Positions 18,386-27,638 of a DNA stretch of 64,000 nucleotides are shown here, piece by piece. Where the stretch lies: NCBI RefSeq assembly GCF_900109665.1, contig NZ_FOAO01000001.1, forward strand, positions 351,332-415,331, in the 5' to 3' direction. Origin of the DNA: Blastococcus sp. DSM 46786 (GTDB lineage Bacteria > Actinomycetota > Actinomycetes > Mycobacteriales > Geodermatophilaceae). Within the stretch, counting starts at the first letter, position 1; each line of letters starts with the position of its first letter. The position numbers and the translations under genes are program-made. The notes under the pieces are model-generated. The model was not told where the DNA came from. It did no database searches and was given only the letters and a program-made list of their open reading frames with translations.

Positions 18386-18990
18386 CGGGCGTCCGTGCCC
18401 TCGGCGTCGGCATCCGCGGCGGGCGCCTCGGCGGCGACCTCGTCCGGGGAGTCGGCGCTGTCCACGGAGCCGGCGCTGTCGGCGGACTCCGGGCTGTCGA
18501 CGGAGTCGGCGGAGTCGGCCGGCTCGACCGCGTCGGCGGTGACCTCGCCGGCGGCCGCGGCCGCACCGGCGCCGGTGGCGAACTGGGTGCCACGGGCACG
18601 CTCGGCCTCGCCGACGGCCTGCTGCCCCACGGTCAGGGCCTCGACCAGCTCGATGACCGCCATGGGGGCGTTGTCGCCCTTGCGCGGGCCGACCTTGGTG
18701 ATACGGGTGTAGCCGCCCGGGCGGTTCTCGTAGCGAGGACCGATCTCGGCGAACAGGGTGTGGACGACGTCCTTGTCACGGATGGTCGTCATCACCTGAC
18801 GACGGGCGTGCAGGTCACCGCGCTTCGCGAAGGTCACCAGCTTCTCGGCCAGCGGACGGAGCCGCTTGGCCTTCGCCTCGGTGGTGGTGATCCGCCCGTG
18901 CTCGAACAGCGAGGTGGCCAGGTTCGCCAGCATCAGCCGCTCGTGCGCGGGGGACCCGCCGAGACGGGGGCCCTTGGTGGGGGTGGGCAT
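18382..18990 (-). CDS. rplQ: 50S ribosomal protein bL17 with acidic C-terminal extension
   Basis: bL17 lines the polypeptide exit tunnel. Residues 1 to about 115 are the conserved domain ([61 protein letters not shown]). The remaining ~85 residues are an Ala- and Asp-rich tail with an imperfect [20 protein letters not shown] repeat. At 202 residues it is far longer than the ~120-residue bacterial norm, though such tails are known in actinobacteria. It follows rpoA, the standard order. Confidence 0.97.
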   Translation of the reverse strand: MPTPTKGPRLGGSPAHERLMLANLATSLFEHGRITTTEAKAKRLRPLAEKLVTFAKRGDLHARRQVMTTIRDKDVVHTLFAEIGPRYENRPGGYTRITKVGPRKGDNAPMAVIELVEALTVGQQAVGEAERARGTQFATGAGAAAAAGEVTADAVEPADSADSVDSPESADSAGSVDSADSPDEVAAEAPAADADAEGTDAR

Positions 18991-19119
18991 GTCGGTCCTT
19001 CCTCAGGCGGCCGGGCGCTCGGTGCCGGCTGCATCCGTGGTGCAAAGCGTCTGTGGTGCTCGTCCAGTGTTGCGTGTCGAACGGCTGCGCCGGACGGCGG
19101 GTCGCCCCGCCGCCCGGCT

Positions 19120-19173
19120 GGCCCCGTCCCGGGGCCCACCCTGAACTCGCGAAGGGTGGGGAGGACGGGATCC
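19120..19173 (-). terminator. Compound hairpin immediately after rpoA
   Basis: An outer stem, GGCCCCGTCC (19120-19129) with GGACGGGATCC (19163-19173), encloses an inner perfect 8-bp stem CCCACCCT/AGGGTGGG (19135-19142, 19153-19160). It begins 2 nt after the rpoA stop codon. Part of the dispersed terminator-like family seen elsewhere in the window. Confidence 0.65.
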
Positions 19174-19175
19174 TC

Positions 19176-20252
19176 TTAGAGCTGCTCGGTCTCCTGGTAG
19201 GAGCCGTCGTCGTACTGCGCCTGGTCGTAACCCGCGGCGTACTCGCCGGTGCCCTGGTAGGCGTCGGTCTCGTACCCCTCGTCGTAGCTCTCGATCGAGG
19301 TGGGGATGAACCCGGGCGGGCTGTCCTTGAGCGCCAGGCCCATGGCGGCCAGCTTCATCTTGACCTCGTCGATCGACTTGGCCCCGAAGTTGCGGATGTC
19401 GAGAAGGTCGGCCTCGGAACGGGTGACGAGCTCGCCGACCGTGTGCACACCCTCGCGCTTGAGGCAGTTGTAGGACCGGACGGTGAGGTCCATGTCCTCG
19501 ATCGGCATCGAGAAGTTCGCGATGTCGGCGGCCTCGGCCGGGCTGGGCCCGACCTCGATGCCCTCGGCGTCGATGTTCAACTCGCGCAGCAGGCCGAACA
19601 GCTCCACCAGCGTCGACCCGGCCGACGCGATGGCATCGCGCGGAGCGATGGAGGGCTTGGTCTCGACGTCGACCACGAGGCGGTCGAAGTCGGTGCGCTG
19701 CTCGACACGGGTCGCTTCGACGGCGTAGGTGACCTTGAGGACCGGCGAGTAGATCGAGTCGACGGGGATGCGGCCGATCTCCTGGCCGGGCTGCTTGTTC
19801 TGCGGGGCCGGCACGTAGCCACGACCGCGCTCGACGACGAGCTCGATCTCCAGGCGGCCCTTGCCGTTCAAGGTGGCGATGTGGAGGTCGGGGTTGTGCA
19901 CCTCGACGCCGGCCGGCGGCGCGATGTCCGCGGCGGTCACCTCACCCGGGCCCTGCTTGCGCAGGTACATCGTCACCGGCTCGTCGGAGTCGGAGCTGAC
20001 GACCAGGCTCTTGAGGTTCAGGATGATCTCGGTGACGTCCTCCTTGACGCCCGGCACGGTGGTGAACTCGTGCAGGGTGCCCTCGATGCGGATGCTGGTG
20101 ACAGCGGCACCGGGGATGGACGACAGCAGCGTGCGCCGCAGGGAGTTGCCGAGGGTGTACCCGAAACCCGGCTCGAGCGGCTCGATGACGAACCGCGAGC
20201 GCTGCTCGGTGATGGTCTCCTCGGTCAGCGTGGGGCGCTGTGCGATGAGCAT
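19176..20252 (-). CDS. rpoA: DNA-directed RNA polymerase alpha subunit
   Basis: 358 residues. The N-terminal dimerisation/assembly domain (about 1-230) has [33 protein letters not shown] split by normal spacing. A flexible linker leads to the C-terminal DNA- and activator-binding domain with [18 protein letters not shown] and [19 protein letters not shown]. An acidic Tyr-rich tail ([20 protein letters not shown]) follows. ATG with AAGGAG 7 nt upstream. It is preceded by a 17-bp hairpin after rpsD and followed by another hairpin, so its level may be set independently of its neighbours. Confidence 0.99.
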   Translation of the reverse strand: MLIAQRPTLTEETITEQRSRFVIEPLEPGFGYTLGNSLRRTLLSSIPGAAVTSIRIEGTLHEFTTVPGVKEDVTEIILNLKSLVVSSDSDEPVTMYLRKQGPGEVTAADIAPPAGVEVHNPDLHIATLNGKGRLEIELVVERGRGYVPAPQNKQPGQEIGRIPVDSIYSPVLKVTYAVEATRVEQRTDFDRLVVDVETKPSIAPRDAIASAGSTLVELFGLLRELNIDAEGIEVGPSPAEAADIANFSMPIEDMDLTVRSYNCLKREGVHTVGELVTRSEADLLDIRNFGAKSIDEVKMKLAAMGLALKDSPPGFIPTSIESYDEGYETDAYQGTGEYAAGYDQAQYDDGSYQETEQL

Positions 20253-20350
20253 TGCGTTTCTCCTTCAGGTCCTCCGGCACCCGCCATATGACGCCGTGAG
20301 GTGGTGGTGCTGGCTCCGCGCGGGCATCTGTCCGCCCGACGGAGCCGTGA

Positions 20351-20387
20351 CCCCAGGTGCCGGGATCGGGGATCCCGGCACCTGGGG
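20351..20387 (-). terminator. 17-bp perfect hairpin between rpsD and rpoA
   Basis: The left arm 20351-20367 (starts CCCCAGGTGCC) pairs perfectly with the right arm 20371-20387 around a 3-nt GGG loop, one of the strongest stems in the window. It begins 8 nt past the rpsD stop and lies about 100 nt before rpoA. It could terminate, attenuate or protect mRNA ends. No U-run follows. Confidence 0.72.
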
Positions 20388-20395
20388 ACGAACTG

Positions 20396-21022
20396 CTACT
20401 TGGAGTAGAGCTCCACGATCAGCTGCTCCTGGACCGGGGTGTCGATCACCTGACGGGCCGGGATGCTGTGGACGAGCACGCGCAGCTGGCTGCTGATGAC
20501 CTCCAGCCACGGCGGCACGGGACGCTCGCCGGCACGGGCCTGCGCCACCTCGAACGGCATCATGGTGCGCGACTTCTCGGCGACCTCGACGATGTCGTTC
20601 TCGCTGACGCGGTAGGACGGGATGTCGACCTTGCGGCCGTTCACCCGGATGTGGCCGTGGCGCACCAGCTGGCGAGCCATGTCGCGGGACTCGGCGAAGC
20701 CGGCCCGGTAGACCACGTTGTCCAGCCGCGACTCGAGGATCTGCAGCAGGACCTCACCGGTCTTGCCGGTCTTGCGGTTGGCCTCTTCGTAGTAGCCGCG
20801 GAACTGCTTCTCGAGCACGCCGTAGATGCGGCGGGCCTTCTGCTTCTCGCGCAGCTGCAGCAGGTACTCGCTGTCCTTGCTGCGACCCCGGCCGTGCTCG
20901 CCCGGCGGATACGGCCGGATCTCGATCGGGCACTTCGGGGACTCGCACTTGCTGCCCTTGAGGAACAGCTTCATCTTCTCGCGCCGGCACAGGCGGCAGT
21001 CGGCTCCGGTGTAACGGGCCAC
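20396..21022 (-). CDS. rpsD: 30S ribosomal protein uS4 (zinc-binding form)
   Basis: uS4 nucleates 16S 5'-domain assembly and in many bacteria represses the alpha operon. The 208-residue protein keeps the zinc-ribbon cysteines CRLC (residues 9 and 12) and CESPKC (26 and 31), the C+ form. The S4 RNA-binding domain is [22 protein letters not shown] followed by [20 protein letters not shown] start; preceded by rpsK. Confidence 0.99.
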   Translation of the reverse strand: MARYTGADCRLCRREKMKLFLKGSKCESPKCPIEIRPYPPGEHGRGRSKDSEYLLQLREKQKARRIYGVLEKQFRGYYEEANRKTGKTGEVLLQILESRLDNVVYRAGFAESRDMARQLVRHGHIRVNGRKVDIPSYRVSENDIVEVAEKSRTMMPFEVAQARAGERPVPPWLEVISSQLRVLVHSIPARQVIDTPVQEQLIVELYSK

Positions 21023-21057
21023 GTCTATCTACCTCGTTCGATCTCGTCGGTGGCCGG

Positions 21058-21465
21058 TCAGACCCGGCGGCGCTTCTTGGGGCGGCAGCCGTTGTGCGGC
21101 TGCGGCGTCACGTCCTGGATCTGCCCGACCTCGAGGCCGGTGGCCTGCAGGGAGCGGATCGCGGTCTCGCGGCCGGAGCCGGGACCCTTCACGAAGACGT
21201 CGACCTTGCGCATGCCGTGCTCCTGCGCCTTGCGGGCGGCGTTCTCGGCGGCCATCTGCGCGGCGAACGGCGTCGACTTGCGCGAGCCCTTGAAGCCGAC
21301 GTGGCCGGCGGAGGCCCAGCTGATCACGTTCCCGGTCGGGTCGGTGATCGAGACGATCGTGTTGTTGAACGTGCTCTTGATGTGCGCAGCACCGTGAGCG
21401 ACGTTCTTCTTCTCCTTGCGGCGGACCTTCTTGGCACCGGCCGCGGCGCGAGCCCTGGGAGGCAT
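21058..21465 (-). CDS. rpsK: 30S ribosomal protein uS11
   Basis: uS11 (135 residues) forms part of the platform contacting mRNA near the Shine-Dalgarno helix. Landmarks are [52 protein letters not shown] and the basic end [16 protein letters not shown]. The ATG at 21463-21465 gives the standard length. Confidence 0.98.
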   Translation of the reverse strand: MPPRARAAAGAKKVRRKEKKNVAHGAAHIKSTFNNTIVSITDPTGNVISWASAGHVGFKGSRKSTPFAAQMAAENAARKAQEHGMRKVDVFVKGPGSGRETAIRSLQATGLEVGQIQDVTPQPHNGCRPKKRRRV

Positions 21466-21543
21466 ATGTCTGTCGAATCCTTTGTCTTTCGTGGCCTGGA
21501 TCCGGTGAGGCTGCGTACGGGCCGCAAGCCGAGCCGGGGGGCA

Positions 21544-21566
21544 CTCGGGGGGCGGAGCCCCCCGAG
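21544..21566 (-). terminator. 9-bp GC hairpin after rpsM
   Basis: CTCGGGGGG (21544-21552) pairs with CCCCCCGAG (21558-21566) around CGGAG, 3 nt downstream of the rpsM stop and about 80 nt before the rpsK start. A compact terminator-like or stabilising hairpin inside the operon. Confidence 0.6.
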
Positions 21567-21569
21567 CGT

Positions 21570-21950
21570 CTACTTCTTGCCGGCCTTCTTCTTGCCGGCG
21601 ATGGTCTTGCGCGGGCCCTTGCTCGAGCGCGCGTTGGTACGGGTGCGCTGACCGTGCACCGGGAGGCCACGGCGGTGCCGCAGGCCCTGGTAGCAACCGA
21701 TCTCCACCTTGCGACGGATGTCGGCGGCCACCTCGCGGCGCAGGTCACCCTCGACGCGGAAGTGCTCGTCGATGTAGTCGCGCAGCTTCAGCAGGTCCTC
21801 GTCGCTGAGGTCCTTGGCACGCAGGTCGGGGTTGACGCCCGTCGCGGCCAAGGTCTCCTTGGCGTGGTGCTTGCCGATGCCATAGATGTAGGTGAGCGCG
21901 ATCTCCATCCGCTTCTCGCGGGGCAGGTCGACGCCAGCCAGTCGTGCCAT
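21570..21950 (-). CDS. rpsM: 30S ribosomal protein uS13
   Basis: uS13 (126 residues) contacts 23S rRNA and P-site tRNA. Landmarks are [54 protein letters not shown] and [19 protein letters not shown] with a Lys-rich tail. The ATG at 21948-21950 is the normal start; an upstream open frame is discarded. Confidence 0.98.
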   Translation of the reverse strand: MARLAGVDLPREKRMEIALTYIYGIGKHHAKETLAATGVNPDLRAKDLSDEDLLKLRDYIDEHFRVEGDLRREVAADIRRKVEIGCYQGLRHRRGLPVHGQRTRTNARSSKGPRKTIAGKKKAGKK

Positions 21951-21964
21951 GTTCTGGTACTCCC

Positions 21965-22078
21965 TCAGCCCTGGCGCTGCTTGTGCCGGGCGTTGTCGCA
22001 GATGACCATGACCCGGCCGTGCCGGCGGATCACCTTGCACTTGTCGCAGATCTTCTTCACCGACGGCTGGACCTTCAC
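21965..22078 (-). CDS. rpmJ: 50S ribosomal protein bL36 (zinc-ribbon form)
   Basis: A 37-residue protein that organises 23S domains near the peptidyl-transferase entrance. It reads [19 protein letters not shown] with the zinc ligands Cys11, Cys14, Cys27 and His32, the C+ type. The GTG start at 22076-22078 follows infA by 67 nt and the stop lies 14 nt before rpsM, the universal infA-rpmJ-rpsM order. Confidence 0.96.
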   Translation of the reverse strand: MKVQPSVKKICDKCKVIRRHGRVMVICDNARHKQRQG

Positions 22079-22145
22079 CGGTGCCGCCCCTCATTCCTCG
22101 AAATCGATGTGCCGGGACCCCGCAGGACGTGCGGGTCCGCGACGG

Positions 22146-22367
22146 TCACTTGTAGCGGTAGACGATGCGACCGCGGGTCAGGTCGTAGGGCGAGAGCTCC
22201 ACGACCACGCGGTCCTCGGGCAGGATGCGGATGTAGTGCTGACGCATCTTGCCGCTGATGTGGGCGAGCACCCGGTGCCCGTTCTGCAGCTCGACCCGGA
22301 ACATCGCGTTGGGCAGCGGCTCGACGACGCGACCCTCGACCTCGATGGCCCCGTCCTTCTTCGCCAT
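22146..22367 (-). CDS. infA: Translation initiation factor IF-1
   Basis: IF-1 (73 residues), the OB-fold factor that blocks the A site during initiation. Sequence landmarks are [40 protein letters not shown] and [11 protein letters not shown]. It opens the infA-rpmJ-rpsM-rpsK-rpsD run, has its own candidate promoter upstream, and is separated from map by a repeat-filled spacer. Confidence 0.98.
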   Translation of the reverse strand: MAKKDGAIEVEGRVVEPLPNAMFRVELQNGHRVLAHISGKMRQHYIRILPEDRVVVELSPYDLTRGRIVYRYK

Positions 22368-22538
22368 GCCCTACACGCACTCCTTGACTCGGTGGTACTG
22401 GATCCTCGTGCGCCCGCGCCGGTACCCGGCTGGACGCGCTCGGAGATTGCAGATCGGGTGGTGCTGACGCTCTCGCAGAGGGCGCTCCGGGTCATGCGGC
22501 CACAGCACGACCATGGAACGGCGCTAGCGCCACAGAAG

Positions 22539-22568
22539 ATCGTACCCCGGTGTCCCACGAGTCACCAA
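22539..22568 (-). promoter_or_regulatory. Candidate promoter of the infA operon
   Basis: On the minus strand TTGGTG (22563-22568), an 18-bp spacer and TACGAT (22539-22544) fit a vegetative sigma promoter. The predicted start near 22532 leaves a leader of about 165 nt before infA. It lies downstream of the map hairpin and repeats, consistent with a new transcription unit starting here. Confidence 0.52.
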
Positions 22569-22642
22569 CCCGCCCCGGGAGTGACGGCCCGCACCCCGGG
22601 GTGGCGAGCCGGAACGGCCGCGGTGACGTGCTGGATCGGCCC

Positions 22643-22912
22643 CGATGACGTGCTGGAACTCCCCCGTCGCAGGGGTCCGGCGGGAGCAGGTGACGTGCTG
22701 GAACGGCCCTCGTTCAGGGTCCCGCCGCGAGCAGGTGACGCACTGGAACGGCCCTCGTTCAGGGTCCCGCCGCGAGCAGGTGACGCACTGGAACGGCCCT
22801 CGTTCAGGGTCCCGCCGCGAGCAGGTGACGCACTGGAACGGCCCTCGTTCAGGGTCCCGCCGCGAGCAGGTGACGCACTGGAACGGCCCTCGTTCAGGGT
22901 CCCGCCGCGAGC
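22643..22912. repeat. 45-bp tandem repeat array downstream of map
   Basis: Four identical 45-bp units (starting 22733, 22778, 22823 and 22868), one with two substitutions (22688), and one strongly diverged unit (22643-22687); a further partial copy is near 22621. Each unit starts AGGTGACGCACTGGAACGG and contains GGCCCTCGTTCAGGGTCC, a stem-forming core. The unit equals the distal arm of the map terminator-like element, so the array looks like local amplification of that arm. Because 45 is a multiple of three it mimics a 15-residue protein repeat in one frame, which I do not regard as coding. Confidence 0.9.
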
Positions 22913-22941
22913 GGAGCGAGTGGTGGGGAGAACGAGGCTCC
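22885..22941 (-). terminator. Terminator-like element after map
   Basis: Starting 2 nt after the map stop, the minus strand reads AGAAGGAGCCTCGTTC and the far arm reads GAACGAGGGCC (22885-22895 with 22930-22941 on plus). The inner loop contains GAGCGGAGCGAG. A member of the dispersed family; its distal arm is the repeat unit of the adjoining array. Confidence 0.6.
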
Positions 22942-22943
22942 TT

Positions 22944-23747
22944 CTAGGTGCGCGGCGTGATGCCGAACGGGGCGAGGCCGGCGACGCCACCGTCCTCGGC
23001 GGTGAGGACCCACGGGCCCTCCGGCGTGATCGCCACCGTGTGCTCGAAGTGCGCGGCGCGCGACCCGTCCTTGGTGACGACGGTCCAGCCGTCCTCGAGC
23101 TCGACCGTCGCCGGGTCCCCCACCGTCACCATGGGCTCGATCGCCAGCGCCAACCCGGGGACGAGCTTGGGCCCGCGGCCGGGACGCCCGTAGTTCAGCA
23201 CGTGCGGGTCCTGGTGCATCTCGGTGCCGATGCCGTGGCCGCCGTAGTTGTCGACGATGCCGTACGGGTGCTGCTCGCGGCGGATCTCCTGCTCCACGGC
23301 AGAGCTGATGTCGGTGAGCCGCCCCCCCGCGACCGCCCGGGCGAGACCGGCCCACATCGAGCGCTCGGTGACGGCCATGAGTGCGGCATCCTCGGCCGAG
23401 GGCTCGCCGACGGTCATCGTCACGGCCGAATCGCCGTGCCACCCGTCCAGGATGGCGCCGCAGTCGACCGAGATGTTGTCACCGGTCGCCAGCGTCCGGT
23501 CCTTGCGCGGGATGCCGTGCACGATCTCGTCGTTGATCGACGCGCAGATGCTGCCCGTGAACCCGTGGTACCCGAGGAACGAGGGCACCGCCCCCGCGCT
23601 GCGGATGTGGTCCTCGGCGATCGCGTCGAGCTCGCCGGTGGTCACCCCCGGCCGGATGGCGGCGCGGACCGCCGCGATCGCCCCCGCGACGACCAGCCCG
23701 GCCCCCCGCATCAGCTCGATCTCGTGCGGCGTCTTGATCTGGATCAT
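22944..23747 (-). CDS. map: Methionine aminopeptidase, type I
   Basis: Removes the initiator Met from nascent proteins. About 267 residues with the dinuclear metal ligands in VDCGAILDGWHGDSAVT, the YGGHGIGTEMHQDP His region, AIEPMVTVG (Glu) and the late FEHTVAITPEGP (Glu region). I start at ATG 23745-23747 (MIQIKTPHEIELMRGAG), the conserved N-terminus; an 18-residue upstream extension to 23801 is possible but unsupported. Follows adk in the secY-adk-map order. Confidence 0.96.
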   Translation of the reverse strand: MIQIKTPHEIELMRGAGLVVAGAIAAVRAAIRPGVTTGELDAIAEDHIRSAGAVPSFLGYHGFTGSICASINDEIVHGIPRKDRTLATGDNISVDCGAILDGWHGDSAVTMTVGEPSAEDAALMAVTERSMWAGLARAVAGGRLTDISSAVEQEIRREQHPYGIVDNYGGHGIGTEMHQDPHVLNYGRPGRGPKLVPGLALAIEPMVTVGDPATVELEDGWTVVTKDGSRAAHFEHTVAITPEGPWVLTAEDGGVAGLAPFGITPRT

Positions 23748-23838
23748 GCGTCCACTCCACTTCGCGAGCAACGGAAGGCGGCCGAGGATTCCTGCCGTCA
23801 TCTGCCGCGTCGCCTCTCCACCGCGCCCGGCCGCCGGA

Positions 23839-24453
23839 TCAGACGGCGGCCGGCTGACCGGCCTCGCCGTCGCCGTGGACGCCCAGGGCGCGCATCGCGC
23901 GCGAGGTGACCTCCTCGACGGAGCCGATCGCGTCGATCGGCGCGAGCAGTCCCTCGCCCTCGTAGAAGCCGGACAGCGGTGCGGTCTGTTCCCGGTACAC
24001 CTTCAGCCGGTGCCGGACGGTCTCGGGTTTGTCGTCGTCCCGCTGGACCATCTGGCCGTCGACGAGCATCCGCCGGCCGGAGAGGCGGCGGACCAGCTCG
24101 TCCTCGTCGACGACCAGCTCGAGGACCCGGTCCAGCCCGTGCCCCAGGTCCTGGAGGGAGGACCGCAGCTGCTCGGCCTGCGCGATGGTGCGGGGAAAGC
24201 CGTCGAGCAGGAAGCCACCCGTGGCGTCGGCCTCTGCCAGCCGACCCTTGACCATGGCCACCGTGATCTCGTCGGGGACGAGGTCGCCGGCGTCCATGTA
24301 GACCTTGGCCTTGCGGCCCAGCTCCGTCTGCCCGCTCACGTTCGCCCGGAAGATGTCACCCGTCGAGATCGCGGGGACCCCGAGCTTGCCGGCGATGATT
24401 TGCGCCTGGGTGCCCTTGCCCGCTCCGGGCGGCCCCAGGAGGACGACGCGCAC
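23839..24453 (-). CDS. adk: Adenylate kinase (short-lid form)
   Basis: Interconverts ATP, AMP and ADP. The P-loop is [10 protein letters not shown] at the N-terminus; AMP-binding strings are [10 protein letters not shown] and [17 protein letters not shown]. The lid ([19 protein letters not shown]) is short and lacks zinc-binding cysteines, like mycobacterial Adk. 204 residues. The GTG start overlaps the secY stop by one base (TAGTG), so it is translationally coupled. Confidence 0.97.
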   Translation of the reverse strand: MRVVLLGPPGAGKGTQAQIIAGKLGVPAISTGDIFRANVSGQTELGRKAKVYMDAGDLVPDEITVAMVKGRLAEADATGGFLLDGFPRTIAQAEQLRSSLQDLGHGLDRVLELVVDEDELVRRLSGRRMLVDGQMVQRDDDKPETVRHRLKVYREQTAPLSGFYEGEGLLAPIDAIGSVEEVTSRAMRALGVHGDGEAGQPAAV

Positions 24454-25763
24454 TACTTCAGGAACCCTTCGTAGTTCCGCTGGTTCAGTTGCGTCTCGAT
24501 CTGCTTCACCGTCTCCAACCCCACTCCGACCATGATCAACACGGCGACGCCGCCGAACGGGAAGTTCTGGTTCTGCCCCTCCTGCGTGACGGCCAGGAAG
24601 AAGTTGGGCAGGACGGCGACCACACCCAGGTAGATCGACCCGGGCAGGGTGATCCGGGACAGCACGTACTGCAGGTATTCGGCGGTGGGCCGGCCGGGGC
24701 GGATGCCCGGGATGAAGCCGCCGTAGCGCTTCATGTCGTCGGCCCGCTCCTCCGGGTTGAACGTGATCGACACGTAGAAGTACGTGAAGAAGACGATCAG
24801 GCCGAAGAAGACCGCGATGTGGACCGGGCTGCTCTGGTCGATGATGTACGTCTCGAAGAACTGGCGGACGCCACCGGTCTCGGTGCCCTGGAGCTGCACG
24901 ATCAACTGCGGCAGGTACAGCAGCGACGAGGCGAAGATGACCGGGATGACGCCGGCCTGGTTCACCTTCAGCGGGAGGTAGGTCGAGGTCCCGCCGTACA
25001 TGCGGCGCCCGACCATCCGCTTGGCGTACTGGACCGGGATGCGCCGCTGGGCCTGCTCGACGTAGACGACCGTGCCGATGATGACGACCGCGAAGGCGCA
25101 GACGACGGCGAAGACGATGCCGCCGCGGGTCTGCAGGATCGAGCCACCCTCGGCCGGGATGCGCGCCGCGATCGAGGTGAAGATCAGCACGGACATGCCG
25201 TTGCCGATCCCCTTCTCGGTGAGCAGCTCGCCGAGCCACATGATCAGCGCGGTACCGGCGGTCAGCGCGATGACCAGGACCACCGTCGTCCAGACGGAAT
25301 CCGAGGGGATGATCTCCTCGGAGCAGTTCGGGAACAGCTGTCCGCTGCGTGCCAGCGCGATGATGCCGGTGCTCTGCAGCACGGCCAGCGCGATGGTGAG
25401 GTACCGGGTGTACTGGGTCAGCTTCGCCTGACCCGACTGCCCTTCCTTCTTCAGCTGCTCAAAGCGCGGGATCACCACCACCAGCAGCTGCACGATGATG
25501 CTCGCCGTGATGTACGGCATGATCCCCAGCGCGAACACCGAGAGCCGCAGCAGCGCCCCGCCGGAGAACAGGTTCACCAGCGAGTAGAGGTCGCGCTGGT
25601 CCGAGGCCTGCGCCTGCTCCAGGCAGCTGTTGATCGCCTCCACCGAGACACCGGGCCCGGGGACCGCGGCCCCCAGCCGGTAGACGGCGATGATCGCCAG
25701 GGAGAACAGCAGCTTGCGCCGGAGGTCTGGCGTCCGGAACGCCGCGGCGAACGCCTGCAGCAC
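24453..25763 (-). CDS. secY: Preprotein translocase subunit SecY
   Basis: Channel subunit of the SecYEG translocon, 436 residues with ten membrane spans. Landmarks are [13 protein letters not shown] in TM1, [20 protein letters not shown] (plug/TM2 region), GNGMSVLIF and [19 protein letters not shown] in the C-terminal cytosolic loop that meets SecA and the ribosome. The GTG at 25761-25763 has GGGGAGG 4 nt upstream. A strong terminator-like hairpin lies between rplO and this gene. Confidence 0.98.
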   Translation of the reverse strand: MLQAFAAAFRTPDLRRKLLFSLAIIAVYRLGAAVPGPGVSVEAINSCLEQAQASDQRDLYSLVNLFSGGALLRLSVFALGIMPYITASIIVQLLVVVIPRFEQLKKEGQSGQAKLTQYTRYLTIALAVLQSTGIIALARSGQLFPNCSEEIIPSDSVWTTVVLVIALTAGTALIMWLGELLTEKGIGNGMSVLIFTSIAARIPAEGGSILQTRGGIVFAVVCAFAVVIIGTVVYVEQAQRRIPVQYAKRMVGRRMYGGTSTYLPLKVNQAGVIPVIFASSLLYLPQLIVQLQGTETGGVRQFFETYIIDQSSPVHIAVFFGLIVFFTYFYVSITFNPEERADDMKRYGGFIPGIRPGRPTAEYLQYVLSRITLPGSIYLGVVAVLPNFFLAVTQEGQNQNFPFGGVAVLIMVGVGLETVKQIETQLNQRNYEGFLK

Positions 25764-25830
25764 GTGCCCTCCCCTTGTCGGTCGAGTCAGGTTAGCAATC
25801 GGCCCGCCCCGCACTGGTGCGAGGCGGCAA

Positions 25831-25907
25831 AAGGACCCCCGTGCCCCTCACCGCTCGCGTGCTCGCGGCGGCCCCGGCGAGGGGACCTGAGGGGCAGGGG
25901 GGTCCTT
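25831..25907 (-). terminator. 20-bp hairpin between rplO and secY
   Basis: The arms 25831-25850 (AAGGACCCCCGTGCCCCTCA) and 25888-25907 pair with a single mismatch. On the minus strand the 3' side continues as a T-run, giving a classical intrinsic terminator. It begins 6 nt after the rplO stop. The loop carries CGCTCGCGTGCTCGCGGCG, nearly identical to the element at 50137-50190. Confidence 0.78.
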
Positions 25908-25913
25908 CTGCTG

Positions 25914-26357
25914 TCAGATGCGGGTGGTGCTGCCTCCGGCCGCGGCGATCTTCTCGGCCGCGGAGGCGGAGAAGGCGTTCGCGTGCACGTCGACCTTGAC
26001 CCCGCCGAGGTCGCCCGTGCCGAGCACCTTGACCGGCTGGCCGCGGCGCACGGCGCCGGCCTCGGCCAGCGTGTCCGGGTTGACCGGACCGCCCTGCGGG
26101 AACAGGGCCGCGATCCGGTCGAGGTTGACGACCTGGAAGACGACCTTGTTGTTGTTCTTGAAGCCCGAGAGCTTGGGCAGCCGCATGTTCAGCGGGGTCT
26201 GCCCGCCCTCGAAGCGCGGGGAGACGGTGCCCCGCGCGCCGGTGCCCTTGGTACCGCGCCCGGCCGTCTTGCCCTTGGAACCCTCACCACGACCCACGCG
26301 GGTCTTCTTGGTGTGGGCGCCGGGGGCCGGCCGCAGGTGGTGGACCTTCAGTGTCAT
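25914..26357 (-). CDS. rplO: 50S ribosomal protein uL15
   Basis: uL15 (147 residues), a late assembly protein. Landmarks are [20 protein letters not shown], the RNA-binding [16 protein letters not shown] stretch, and [18 protein letters not shown]. The C-terminal globular part ends [16 protein letters not shown]. Last ribosomal gene before secY. Confidence 0.98.
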   Translation of the reverse strand: MTLKVHHLRPAPGAHTKKTRVGRGEGSKGKTAGRGTKGTGARGTVSPRFEGGQTPLNMRLPKLSGFKNNNKVVFQVVNLDRIAALFPQGGPVNPDTLAEAGAVRRGQPVKVLGTGDLGGVKVDVHANAFSASAAEKIAAAGGSTTRI

Positions 26358-26370
26358 AGCGAGTCTTTCC

Positions 26371-26550
26371 TCAGACTTCTTCGACGGTGACCAGGTGCGG
26401 CACCGTCGCGACCATCCCGCGGATCTCGGGACGGTCCTCCTGGACGACCGAGTCGTTGATCCGCTTCAGCCCGAGCGAACGCAGCGTCTGGCGCTGGTTC
26501 GGCTTGGTGCCGATGGCCGACTTGATCTGGGTCACCTTGATCTGCGCCAC
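26371..26550 (-). CDS. rpmD: 50S ribosomal protein uL30
   Basis: uL30, 59 residues, reading [20 protein letters not shown] then [17 protein letters not shown]. The GTG at 26548-26550 starts one base after the rpsE stop (TGA-C-GTG); an ATG/GTG further upstream would run into rpsE. 13 nt before rplO. Confidence 0.97.
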   Translation of the reverse strand: MAQIKVTQIKSAIGTKPNQRQTLRSLGLKRINDSVVQEDRPEIRGMVATVPHLVTVEEV

Positions 26551-26551
26551 G

Positions 26552-27166
26552 TCACACCCCCTGGCCCGCACGCGCACGCAGCATGGCGGCCGGGGCCACG
26601 TCCTCGAGGGGCAGCCCGCGGCGGGCCGCGATCTCCTCGGGGCGGACGAGGTCCTTCAGCGCCTGCATGGTGGCGTGCACGATGTTGATCGGGTTCGACG
26701 AACCGAGGCTCTTGGAGAGCACGTCGTGGATCCCGGCGCACTCGAGGACGGCACGCACCGGGCCACCGGCGATGACACCGGTACCGGGGCTGGCCGGCTT
26801 CAGCAGCACCACGCCGGCCGCCGCCTCACCCTGCACGGGGTGCGGGATGGTGCTGGCGATGCGGGGCACCTTGTAGAAGTGCTTCTTGGCCTCCTCGACG
26901 CCCTTGGCGATCGCCGCGGGCACCTCCTTGGCCTTGCCGTAGCCGACGCCCACGGTGCCGTCACCGTCGCCCACGATCACCAAGGCGGTGAAGCTGAAGC
27001 GCCGACCACCCTTGACGACCTTGGACACGCGGTTGATGGCCACCACGCGCTCGATGTAGTTGCTCTTCTCGGCGGGCGCGCCTCCGGGGCCCCGCCCGCC
27101 GTCACGACGGTCCCGGCGGTCGTTGCCGCCGCCGGCGCCGCCGCCGCGTCGCTGTGGTCCTGGCAT
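26552..27166 (-). CDS. rpsE: 30S ribosomal protein uS5
   Basis: uS5 (204 residues) helps in mRNA unwinding and decoding fidelity. An Arg/Gly-rich N-terminal extension (about residues 5-32) precedes the S5 double-stranded RNA-binding domain [20 protein letters not shown] and the C-terminal domain ([36 protein letters not shown]). ATG start at 27164-27166. Confidence 0.98.
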   Translation of the reverse strand: MPGPQRRGGGAGGGNDRRDRRDGGRGPGGAPAEKSNYIERVVAINRVSKVVKGGRRFSFTALVIVGDGDGTVGVGYGKAKEVPAAIAKGVEEAKKHFYKVPRIASTIPHPVQGEAAAGVVLLKPASPGTGVIAGGPVRAVLECAGIHDVLSKSLGSSNPINIVHATMQALKDLVRPEEIAARRGLPLEDVAPAAMLRARAGQGV

Positions 27167-27215
27167 CAGACGTCCCTCTCGATCTGCTCGCTCGTGCTGG
27201 TGGGGTAGGTGGTCA

Positions 27216-27638
27216 TCAGAAGTCCAGCCCACCCTCGCGGGCACCGTCGGCCAGGGCGGCGATGCGCCCGGCGTAGCGGTTGCCCCCGCGGTCGAAGACG
27301 ACCGCCGTGATGCCGGCGGCCTTCGCGCGCTCGGCCACCAGGGCACCCACCTGACGGGCCAGGGCGGACTTGTCGCCCTCGGCGCCGCGCAGGCCGGCGT
27401 CCATGGTGGAGGCGCTCACCACGGTGCGACCGACGGTGTCGTCGACGATCTGCACGTGGATGTGGCGCGAGCTGCGCTTGACCACCAGACGCGGGCGCTC
27501 CGGCGTGCCGGAGACCCGCTTGCGCAGCCGGTTGTGCCGACGCAGCCGCGAGGTGCGGCGCGCCGTGCTGATGTCGGTGCCGACGGGCTTGCGGCCGCCG
27601 GCGGTCTTCCCGTTCTTGGGAGCAGTTGCCTGAGCCAT
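27216..27638 (-). CDS. rplR: 50S ribosomal protein uL18
   Basis: uL18 (140 residues) binds 5S rRNA. Landmarks are [37 protein letters not shown] and [20 protein letters not shown]. The ATG at 27636-27638 overlaps the rplF stop (TGATG); a GTG directly in front (27641) is the alternative. The ~20-residue Ala/Lys/Gly N-terminal extension is typical in high-GC actinobacteria. Confidence 0.97.
   Translation of the reverse strand: MAQATAPKNGKTAGGRKPVGTDISTARRTSRLRRHNRLRKRVSGTPERPRLVVKRSSRHIHVQIVDDTVGRTVVSASTMDAGLRGAEGDKSALARQVGALVAERAKAAGITAVVFDRGGNRYAGRIAALADGAREGGLDF

Noticed and set aside
22643..22912. Possible CRISPR array
   Set aside because: Units are directly adjacent with no unique spacers, and there are no cas genes.
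22645..22947. A 100-residue frame of perfect 15-residue repeats (VTHWNGPRSGSRREQ)
   Set aside because: The repeat arises from a non-coding 45-bp array derived from a terminator arm; the reverse strand is equally open and there is no ribosome-binding site.
23748..23801. 18-residue N-terminal extension of map
   Set aside because: The conserved MetAP start is MIQIKTPHEIELMR; the extension is outside the family alignment.
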